From: Bacilli bacterium | GTDB lineage: Bacteria; Bacillota_I; Bacilli_A; RFN20; CAG-826 | Assembly (NCBI GenBank): GCA_024413875.1 | Contig: JAKSVY010000046.1 | Coordinates: forward strand, 1 to 11,644 | Reading direction: 5' to 3' | DNA length: 11,644 nt | Part shown: one piece after another, positions 6,407-11,644 of the stretch | How the letters are laid out: the number at the start of each line of letters is the position of its first letter | Numbering within the stretch: the stretch's first letter is position 1 | Position numbers and translations under genes: made by a program | The notes under the pieces: generated by a model | What the model saw: the letters and a program-made list of their open reading frames with translations, nothing else | The model's database searches: none | What the model was told of the DNA's origin: nothing

Positions 6407-8431
6407 TTAAGCGTCTAAATCAGTATTGTTTTCTGCTGTGATGTTAGCGTCGTATCTTCCGTAGAATCTACCCATGTTTTTGTTTGGAGTTCCACCATCA
6501 TATGCAGCACCTGCAGGTAATGTAACGTAAGTTGTTGTAACGTTCTTAATTGTGTTACCTCTAACAACTGCAGCACCTTGAGCGTAACCAACTAAACCAC
6601 CTAAGTCACGGTAAGCATTAACTACGATGTTTTCACCATAGCAGTCGAATAAGTTAGCAGTAGATTGAGCTGTGAAGTAACCAACGATAGCACCTGCTTT
6701 AGCACCACCATCATAGATTTCTCCATCGAGGTATGGAGTAGCTGTAATGTTAGCATTCTTAACTGTACAATTCTTAACTGTACCATAACCTGTACCAGCG
6801 ACAGCACCGAGGTAGTCAGCACCTTCAATTGTAACGCCATCAATTGTTAAGTTTTCAACTGTACCGTTTAATGTAGCGATTAAACCAGCATTTTTAGCCT
6901 TTGTTGTAACTTTTAAGTTAGAGATTGTGTGGCCATTACCATTGAACTTACCTGTAAAGAAGCTTGTTCCACCAATTGGAGCAAATTCTTCATTTTCTAA
7001 GTCGATATCAGCCGTAAGAACAACTGATTCTGTGTTCTTAAGAGTAATGCCTGATTGAGTTGTTGCTGAATAAGCTCTTAATTCAGCAGCTGTACCAATA
7101 GCATAGACATTTGAAAGAAGTGTAACGTTAGTAGCTGTGTTTTCAGATGCTGTAGCACCTAAATCTCTACCGATAACTTCACCAATTGTATCAACTGATG
7201 TCTTGTAGCCATGTGTATTATCTTGAATAACTGTAACGTCTTTAACTGAGTTACCTGTTACTGTTGCATTTGTAGCACCACAAATACCACCAACATCACG
7301 GTAAGCCTTGATTGTTGTGCCTTCAACTGAACAGTTGAGGATCTTATCGCCATTAACTGAATAACCAATAATGCCACCGACTTTATCACCGTTATCCCAT
7401 TCACCATTGATGAATTCTGGAGTAGATGTAACTGTACCACCGATAACGTGGCAGTTTTCAATTACTGAAGCGTTTGCTGATGAATAACCAACAACAGCGC
7501 CTGCATAGTGAGTAGATGTAACTGTTGGGTTTACTAATGTAACGTTTTTAACTGTGCCAACAACTGAACCAAATAAACCTGCAGTTGCGAAGTTTGGAGT
7601 TGTATCGCTAACAGTCATGTTAGAGATCTTGTATCCTTGACCATCAAAGGTACCACAGAATGTTGTTGAAGGATAACCTGTAACATTACCAATTGCCTTC
7701 CATTCAAGACCTGCTAAATCAATATCGCCCATTAAAGCAACTGTTTTACCAGAGAAGTTAGTTGTTTCAGATAACTTAGCAACTTTCATTAAGTCAGATG
7801 CTGTGTAAACTGGATAGTCAATTGAAGCATCAACATCTTCAGTGTGAGCGTTACCTTGAACTGCTGTAACACCAAATTCGATTGAGCAAGACTTATCTTG
7901 ATATTGATTTCCTGCTGCTTCTGGGAGTTCAACAACAACGTGAATTGTAGAAACATCTGTTGTTGTTGGTTCAAGTGTTGTCCATTGGCCAACTGAAGTC
8001 ATGCCACTATATGCTTCACCATTAAGAGTGATGTTTAAGCCATCCATTAATCCTGTATCTGTTAAAGCCTTAATTGATGTTCTGTATTTTGCTGTAACAT
8101 TTGAGTTGTTAACAACCTTAACATCGAATTCAACTTTATCCATTGGTGTAACTTTGTCTAATGTAACAACACCGTTTTCAACTGTGACTGTGCCACCATT
8201 GAGGAATGTATTTGCTTGTTCAACTGATTCGTAAGCTTCTGTAGTATCGTTATAGACACCTGAATAAAGCTTTACGTTTTCAACTGTTGCTGTAACTGAG
8301 ACTTTACCAGATGTAACAGCAATGTTTGTATTTGCTTCGCTTGTGAAGATAGCGTAAGTAGAACCAACACCGATTGCAGTAAATGCTGCTAATGCGAGAG
8401 CTGGGATAATAATTTTTTTACTGAATTTCAT
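6407..8431 (-). CDS. Secreted TasA-like domain fused to two GLUG-type repeat units (putative adhesin)
   Basis: 674 residues. Residues 1-44 are a SipW-dependent signal peptide with GVGSTYA-IFTSEANTN, cleaved probably after A27. Residues 28-196 are a TasA/camelysin-like domain ending in YQDKSCSIEFGVTAVQGNAH. Two homologous units follow, about 206-440 and 441-674. Each has a DIDL strand, a FDGQGYKISN / FNGNGHTISN motif, and GLUG-like turns such as GLFGSVVGTVKNV, AGAVVGYS, GGIIGYS, YRDVGGICG, AVAGTGYGTVKNC, AGAIVGYF and YRDLGGLVG. GLUG repeats occur in bacterial surface adhesins and some peptidases, but no protease motif is seen here. There is no cell-wall sorting signal. The Shine-Dalgarno AAGGAG sits ten bases before the ATG. 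It lies 34 bases after the small TasA-like gene, in the same operon. I infer a fibre-associated adhesin. Confidence 0.87.
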   Translation of the reverse strand: MKFSKKIIIPALALAAFTAIGVGSTYAIFTSEANTNIAVTSGKVSVTATVENVKLYSGVYNDTTEAYESVEQANTFLNGGTVTVENGVVTLDKVTPMDKVEFDVKVVNNSNVTAKYRTSIKALTDTGLMDGLNITLNGEAYSGMTSVGQWTTLEPTTTDVSTIHVVVELPEAAGNQYQDKSCSIEFGVTAVQGNAHTEDVDASIDYPVYTASDLMKVAKLSETTNFSGKTVALMGDIDLAGLEWKAIGNVTGYPSTTFCGTFDGQGYKISNMTVSDTTPNFATAGLFGSVVGTVKNVTLVNPTVTSTHYAGAVVGYSSANASVIENCHVIGGTVTSTPEFINGEWDNGDKVGGIIGYSVNGDKILNCSVEGTTIKAYRDVGGICGATNATVTGNSVKDVTVIQDNTHGYKTSVDTIGEVIGRDLGATASENTATNVTLLSNVYAIGTAAELRAYSATTQSGITLKNTESVVLTADIDLENEEFAPIGGTSFFTGKFNGNGHTISNLKVTTKAKNAGLIATLNGTVENLTIDGVTIEGADYLGAVAGTGYGTVKNCTVKNANITATPYLDGEIYDGGAKAGAIVGYFTAQSTANLFDCYGENIVVNAYRDLGGLVGYAQGAAVVRGNTIKNVTTTYVTLPAGAAYDGGTPNKNMGRFYGRYDANITAENNTDLDA
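6410..7816 (-). repeat. Intragenic tandem duplication coding for the two GLUG units
   Basis: Unit A is coded at about 7112-7816 and unit B at about 6410-7111. Equivalent landmarks occur in the same order in both: GQGYKISN / GNGHTISN, ITATP / VTSTP followed by an acidic loop and GG, and KAYRDVGG / NAYRDLGG. Short DNA matches also remain (TCACGGTAAGC at both YRD sites), but the units have diverged well beyond a recent copy. Confidence 0.75.
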
Positions 8432-8465
8432 AATTCTTTTTCTCCTTATTATTAATTATTAGTTA

Positions 8466-9074
8466 TTAGTTATGGTTAGCTGTTACTTGTGTAGCAACTA
8501 ATTGGACATCAAATGAGAATGATGCGAGTTGGTAATCATTATTGTTATCTTTGTCTAAGAACTTATAAGAGATAACAACGTCACTAACACTTGAATTAGC
8601 TTCTAATGAGCCTAATGCTGTTCCTGTTAGTGTAAGTTCAATTTGGTCATCGAATTGATCATCTGCGTTAGTTCCATCTGTGAGAGTGAAAGTTTTTGAG
8701 ATTACTTTTAATTCGTAGTTAAACTTAATGCTTCCTAAGTTGTAGACACTAAATTTAGCTTGACCTTGCATTGTTGGAACGAAGTTTTCAACAGCGACTA
8801 CGTCATCTGCGTAAACTGCTAAGTCAACACCTCTACCAGCTTCATAACCTGCATATGTTGATAAGTCTTTAGCTTGGTCAATTGCAATGTCACCTGTTGA
8901 TGTGATTTCATCATTGGTGATACTCGCAAGATAGAAACCTGCTTTTAAGTTGCCAACGTTAATATGGTTATTAACTGTTTTACTAGATGTGAATAAAGCA
9001 TATGTTGTTCCGACTGCAACACCTGCTAAGCACACAAGTGCGATAACAGGGAGAATGATTTTTTCCTTTTTCAT
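8466..9074 (-). CDS. TasA/camelysin-like fibre subunit, SipW substrate
   Basis: 202 residues, the size of a single-domain TasA or camelysin protein. The signal peptide has KKEKIILP, a hydrophobic core and GVAVGTTYA-LFTSSKTVNNHINVG, with likely cleavage after A26. The NxxNVGNLKAGF segment matches the start of mature SipW substrates. Residues ~40-198 are beta-rich with the typical strand set (AKFSVYNLGSIKFNYELKV, ISYKFLDKD). There is no repeat or adhesin extension, so it is the best candidate for the main fibre subunit. The ATG is ten bases after AAGGAG, which lies inside the last codons of the preceding gene. The intergenic gap is five bases. The signal peptide is less like those of the two large proteins than theirs are to each other. 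Confidence 0.87.
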   Translation of the reverse strand: MKKEKIILPVIALVCLAGVAVGTTYALFTSSKTVNNHINVGNLKAGFYLASITNDEITSTGDIAIDQAKDLSTYAGYEAGRGVDLAVYADDVVAVENFVPTMQGQAKFSVYNLGSIKFNYELKVISKTFTLTDGTNADDQFDDQIELTLTGTALGSLEANSSVSDVVISYKFLDKDNNNDYQLASFSFDVQLVATQVTANHN

Positions 9075-9079
9075 TAACT

Positions 9080-9748
9080 TTATTCTCCTTTCTTATTTTC
9101 TTTTGCTTCTTTAGCTTGACCATAAACGATTTTTAATAAGTCGTTAGCGGCATCAAGACTCTTTTCGTTATTTAGGTAAATAACAGTTGGTTTTTCTTTA
9201 ATAGCAACATCATCTACATTCTTTTGGAATTGTTTGAATTCGCTTGATGAGATGAAGAAGCTTGCTTTTACATACCCCTTAGCAATCTTTAATTCATAAA
9301 GTCTATAGGATAAGTATTTCGCTAATACGTGATATTTAGATTCATTAACTTTAATCTTTGGATCAAGTTCCGTTGCTAATTTATTGAGCTTATCAACAAA
9401 TTCTTTTTTATCAGTTGTTAAATCTAAATATGCTTCATGATATGTTTGTCTTTCTGCAAATTTAATGACTGTACCATCAGGTGCTTTTTCTGCACTGACT
9501 GGTTGAGGTTCTTCTTTAACCTCTTTCACTTCTTCAACAGCTTCTTCTTGTTTAATTAAGACTTTATCTGAATCAGTTGAGACCTTACCGTCTTTACCAA
9601 TATAGATAACGACAGGTTGTTGTGGTTCTTTAGTTCCATTGATTGCAGCCTTTCTATCTTTTCTCCAATCAAGGACAATAAGCAGAATGACTACAAGTAA
9701 GAGAACAAAGATGCCAATGAAGAAGATATACCAAATTACATCGCTCAT
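9080..9748 (-). CDS. Unrecognised single-helix membrane protein of the SipW operon
   Basis: 222 residues. Residues 5-26 are one strongly hydrophobic helix (YIFFIGIFVLLLVVILLIV), followed by DWRKDRK. By the positive-inside rule the long C-terminal part faces the cytoplasm. Residues 65-83 are a Glu/Lys/Val-rich linker (EEAVEEVKEVKEE). Residues ~92-212 form a soluble alpha/beta-looking domain (TVIKFAERQTYHEAYLDL, LAKYLSYRLYELKIAKGYV, KPTVIYLNNEKS). I do not recognise the domain. It lacks a SipW cleavage motif, so it is not an obvious substrate. Its start overlaps the signal peptidase stop by four bases (ATGA), with a strong AGGAGG Shine-Dalgarno. It may be an assembly, regulatory or coupling partner of SipW. 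That role is inferred from position only. Confidence 0.85.
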   Translation of the reverse strand: MSDVIWYIFFIGIFVLLLVVILLIVLDWRKDRKAAINGTKEPQQPVVIYIGKDGKVSTDSDKVLIKQEEAVEEVKEVKEEPQPVSAEKAPDGTVIKFAERQTYHEAYLDLTTDKKEFVDKLNKLATELDPKIKVNESKYHVLAKYLSYRLYELKIAKGYVKASFFISSSEFKQFQKNVDDVAIKEKPTVIYLNNEKSLDAANDLLKIVYGQAKEAKENKKGE

Positions 9749-10473
9749 CTATTCTCCTCCTTTCTTGTTTTTAACTCTTCGATTTGTTTTTGTAAGTTTT
9801 CAATCTCGTCTTCTCTCTTCTTAGCTTCGAGAGCAGCTTTTTCTTTCTTTTCAGCGTTTACGATTGTAATAATCTTGACGCCTTCATACGCTGCTAAGAC
9901 AAAGCATGGGACTGCAATAATGAAGAACATTGCAACTTTATTTGAGAACACGTTGGTGTAAGCCCATCCAAGAGCTTTGCTCTTTCCAATGACTTTACCA
10001 ACAATGAGATTGTCGTTTTTCTTAACTTTCTCAGTGATTGATGTTTCTGCATCAACGTTATCACCAAGAATTGTATAGATGACGTTATCGCTAGTTTTTT
10101 CTACATCGACGATTCTATGGGTTACATAGACATTAGTGACTTTTGAGTAATATGTAACAACATCACCTGTAGTTAATGAAGCATAGAACTTTTCTTTTTG
10201 AGATTCTTTTTGATAGTTACAGTCTTTAATGAATACAACCGAACCAGCTTCAATTGATTTAACTTTATAGTTCTTATCTTTATAGAATTCTTTATCTGCT
10301 TCCATTGAGCTAGATAAGACAAGTCTAGTTTCAAATCCGAAGACGGAACCTGAAGCATTACCGGTTGGAGATTTCGATGCAAAGACTATTACAAATAAAA
10401 AGAAGACACCGAATATCCCAATTACAACCCATTCAATGATGTTTACGATCTTTTTGGTTTTTTGCTTTTCCAT
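9745..10473 (-). CDS. sipW: SipW-like ER-type signal peptidase I
   Basis: Membrane serine peptidase of family S26B that cleaves signal peptides of TasA-like proteins. Residues 10-33 are an N-terminal helix. LSSSMEADKEF places the catalytic serine at S56, and VYVTHRIVDV places histidine at H119, where bacterial SipS-type enzymes have lysine, so this is the Ser/His ER type. YTILGDNVDAE (133-143) is the conserved GDN box. A second helix spans about 181-205. Residues 206-242 are a highly charged predicted coiled coil facing the cytoplasm (EIENLQKQIEELKTRKEE). In B. subtilis the SipW C-terminal region has been reported to have a role separate from proteolysis, so this tail may matter. The start overlaps the previous stop by one base (TAATG), and the stop overlaps the next gene by four. 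The substrates are the proteins ending at 8466, 6407 and 4711. Confidence 0.93.
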   Translation of the reverse strand: MEKQKTKKIVNIIEWVVIGIFGVFFLFVIVFASKSPTGNASGSVFGFETRLVLSSSMEADKEFYKDKNYKVKSIEAGSVVFIKDCNYQKESQKEKFYASLTTGDVVTYYSKVTNVYVTHRIVDVEKTSDNVIYTILGDNVDAETSITEKVKKNDNLIVGKVIGKSKALGWAYTNVFSNKVAMFFIIAVPCFVLAAYEGVKIITIVNAEKKEKAALEAKKREDEIENLQKQIEELKTRKEENR

Positions 10474-10973
10474 TAGATTGTTCCTCCCTTCGCATCAAAG
10501 GCGATTGAGAAATTGAATGACTTGATTTCTTCACTATTAAAGGCGAAATCTAAGAAATATGTAATTGAGATTGTTGTCTCTTTTTTACCTGATAATGAGA
10601 ATTTATATGTGGTTTGATTATCGATTGATTCTTTTAGGTTACCCGTTACTTCATCAATTGAAGTTTCATTAATCTTGTAAGTTACCATATCTAAGGTACT
10701 TGAATCTTCTGCAGTAAAAGTTAAGGTATAATCGACTCTAGTTGAAATTTGTGACTTAACGTTAATTTCTTGAACAGCTTCACCACCTGGTACGATGTCG
10801 GTTACGAATTCGATTTCTTTGTGGAAATCATGATCATTATTGATAACGACTGCTTCGTTAAGGTGGGTTTTATTATTGGTTCCTTTTGCAATAAGTAAAA
10901 ACGCTCCAGCAGCGAAAACTGCAGCAACTAATACATATGAGAAAACTTTTAAAAACTTGGTGAATTTATTCAT
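10473..10973 (-). CDS. Membrane-anchored TasA/TapA-like protein, first gene of the operon
   Basis: 166 residues. Residues 8-29 are a hydrophobic helix after a basic start (MNKFTKFLKVFSY). The rest is a beta-rich extracellular domain resembling TasA/camelysin-type sandwiches (DIVPGGEAVQEINVKSQISTRVDYTLTF, FDAKGG). Unlike the three SipW substrates downstream, it lacks the TYA-x-F cleavage region: the helix ends in LLIAKGTNN. It may therefore stay anchored and nucleate fibre assembly, by analogy to TapA, which also lies first in its operon. No sequence match to TapA is claimed. A promoter at 10997-11025 sits directly upstream and the leader is about 16 bases. There is no clear Shine-Dalgarno before the ATG, which is odd for the first gene. 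Its stop overlaps the sipW start. Confidence 0.83.
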   Translation of the reverse strand: MNKFTKFLKVFSYVLVAAVFAAGAFLLIAKGTNNKTHLNEAVVINNDHDFHKEIEFVTDIVPGGEAVQEINVKSQISTRVDYTLTFTAEDSSTLDMVTYKINETSIDEVTGNLKESIDNQTTYKFSLSGKKETTISITYFLDFAFNSEEIKSFNFSIAFDAKGGTI

Positions 10974-10984
10974 ACCAGAAAAGT

Positions 10985-11044
10985 CGGATTGCGTTTTTTA
11001 TATGTAAACTCAACATTTTTTGCAAGAAAATAACCGGCAATCCG
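10985..11044. promoter_or_regulatory. 8-bp inverted repeat bracketing the fibre-operon promoter
   Basis: CGGATTGC (10985-10992) and its exact reverse complement GCAATCCG (11037-11044) lie 44 bases apart. One half is at the predicted transcription start and the other is upstream of the -35. The arms are GC-richer than their surroundings. They could be half-sites for a repressor acting by looping or double occupancy. A simple RNA hairpin is unlikely because the upstream arm lies outside the predicted transcript. Confidence 0.45.
10997..11025 (-). promoter_or_regulatory. Promoter of the SipW/TasA-like operon
   Basis: TTGCAA (11020-11025) and TATAAA (10997-11002) on the minus strand with a 17-base spacer. 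Predicted transcription start is near 10990, giving a leader of about 16 bases before the ATG at 10973. Confidence 0.6.
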
Positions 11045-11105
11045 TACAAATTTAATAGTTTTGTTACACTTGCTACCTTATTTTCACACTTCCATTCTAT
11101 TTTTA

Positions 11106-11119
11106 GGCGAATTTTCGCC
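11106..11119. promoter_or_regulatory. GGCGAA-TT-TTCGCC palindrome
   Basis: A perfect 6-bp inverted repeat with a 2-base centre, GC-rich for this AT-rich gap, 81 bases upstream of the -35 of the fibre operon. No T-tract follows, so it is not a terminator. It could be an operator. The remainder of the 271-base gap (10974-11244) shows no gene. Confidence 0.35.
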
Positions 11120-11180
11120 ATTGATATATTTATATTGTCTAAAATTAGTTTCTATTAAATTGGGTTTAAAAAATAACTTG

Positions 11181-11213
11181 GAAATTAAAAAGGGTATGGT
11201 CTTTCACCACACC
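11181..11213 (-). terminator. Intrinsic terminator after the 104-residue membrane protein
   Basis: On the minus strand GGTGTGGT-GAAAG-ACCATACC makes an 8-bp stem with one G-U pair (11193-11213), followed by CTTTTTAATTTCC. It lies about 30 bases past the stop codon. Confidence 0.82.
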
Positions 11214-11244
11214 TAATTGTCATATGTTTTATTAATGCTTTTAT

Positions 11245-11559
11245 CTAAAATTCATCGGACGGAATGAAGAACGCTAATATTGATACAACAAGCATAACAG
11301 GAATATAAAATATACCTGCTACAACAGCCACTTTCTTAGATGAACTATTAACAGCACATGCAATTACTATACTTGTTATTAAGGCATATGCAAAATAAAT
11401 ACTCCAGAGTGCTAATGGATGCTCATAACCAATCACTGATGGATTACTCCATGGATTAACCCTAATAGTAACTGGGGTTTTATATGCTAGGCAAAAAATA
11501 AACATAAAAATCGATATTAACGCCACAATTAAAGAGATAGTTGTACATGCTTTTTTCAT
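11245..11559 (-). CDS. Small three-helix membrane protein, unrecognised
   Basis: 104 residues with hydrophobic segments at about 7-26, 50-70 and 76-99, and an extracytoplasmic or loop region (27-49) containing NPWSNPSVIGYEHPL. I do not recognise a family and see no catalytic motif. It is a monocistronic unit: an intrinsic terminator lies on each side. Only about 20 bases separate the ATG from the upstream terminator. The sequence there (TAATATCATATAAATG) lacks a Shine-Dalgarno and a clear -35, so expression may be weak, leaderless or dependent on read-through. The composition and continuous hydrophobic pattern support a real gene. Confidence 0.65.
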   Translation of the reverse strand: MKKACTTISLIVALISIFMFIFCLAYKTPVTIRVNPWSNPSVIGYEHPLALWSIYFAYALITSIVIACAVNSSSKKVAVVAGIFYIPVMLVVSILAFFIPSDEF

Positions 11560-11573
11560 TTATATGATATTAG

Positions 11574-11611
11574 CAAAAAAGCACTCCCAACTCAAATGGA
11601 AGTGCTTTTTG
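11574..11611. terminator. Bidirectional intrinsic terminator
   Basis: AGCACTCCC (11580-11588) pairs with GGAAGTGCT (11598-11606) over nine positions with one wobble. The plus strand has TTTTT after the stem and AAAAAA before it, so both strands end in a T-tract. On the minus strand it would end a gene lying mostly beyond position 11644. The remaining 38 bases are too short to identify that gene. Confidence 0.8.
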
Positions 11612-11644
11612 CAATTAATCTTCGTACTGCGATAAATGCTAAAT

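Noticed and set aside
6410..7816. Possible IgA-protease or other peptidase because of the GLUG repeats
   Set aside because: No HExxH, Ser/His/Asp or Cys-protease motif is present. The repeats alone support only an adhesin-like role.
6665..8234. Open frames on the opposite strand and in other frames within the two large surface-protein genes
   Set aside because: They are low-complexity Thr/Ser/Leu/Gln-rich shadows of repetitive Thr/Val/Asn-rich coding sequence, without ribosome sites.
8455..8475. Tandem TTATTAG-like repeats after the small TasA-like gene
   Set aside because: Only two to three short AT-rich copies in a 34-base gap. They produce stacked stop codons and are likely chance in this composition.
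11607..11644. C-terminal end of another minus-strand gene
   Set aside because: Two frames give plausible short tails (one ends in TAA at 11615-11617, but has an in-frame TAG upstream). 38 bases are too few to choose or name a gene.

Overview
The window comes from a low-GC bacterium, most likely a Bacilli or Tenericutes-like gut lineage (Erysipelotrichales, RF39, Acholeplasmatales or similar). This is inferred from AT-rich sequence, purine-rich Shine-Dalgarno sites, a mycoplasma/Bacilli-style AsnA and a SipW/TasA-type secretion locus. TGA is used as a stop codon (for example in the signal peptidase gene and the 372-residue gene), so the Mollicutes code 4 does not apply. Every gene I can support is on the minus strand, so the biological order runs from high to low coordinates.

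Right part (11644 to about 10974): a bidirectional-looking terminator, an orphan 104-residue three-helix membrane protein with its own terminator, then a regulatory gap. The gap holds a good sigma-A-like promoter bracketed by an 8-bp inverted repeat.

Centre (10973 to 4711): a six-gene operon resembling the tapA-sipW-tasA matrix-fibre operon of Bacillus, with added large surface proteins. The order is: a membrane-anchored beta-sandwich protein without a visible cleavage site; an ER-type (Ser/His) SipW signal peptidase with a cytoplasmic coiled-coil tail; an unrecognised single-helix membrane protein predicted to face the cytoplasm; a plain 202-residue TasA/camelysin-like subunit; a 674-residue TasA-like domain fused to two GLUG-type repeat units; and a 550-residue TasA-like domain fused to a beta-helix-like region. 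The last three carry near-canonical SipW-dependent signal peptides. I infer that the peptidase matures a fibre subunit and two long adhesin-like subunits. The operon ends in a good intrinsic terminator at about 4632-4668.

Left-centre (4560 to 1564): a HigB-like toxin, a HigA-like HTH protein fused to an ImmA/IrrE metallopeptidase, and a protein fusing a RelA/SpoT-hydrolase-like HD domain to DUF1810, in one close-packed operon. A terminator follows. Next comes a separately promoted short paralogue of the HD domain that has lost the catalytic Glu-Asp pair. This looks like an accessory stress or defence cassette.

Left end (1488 to 1): an unrecognised 372-residue protein, and the N-terminal 93 residues of asparagine synthetase AsnA, cut by the window edge.
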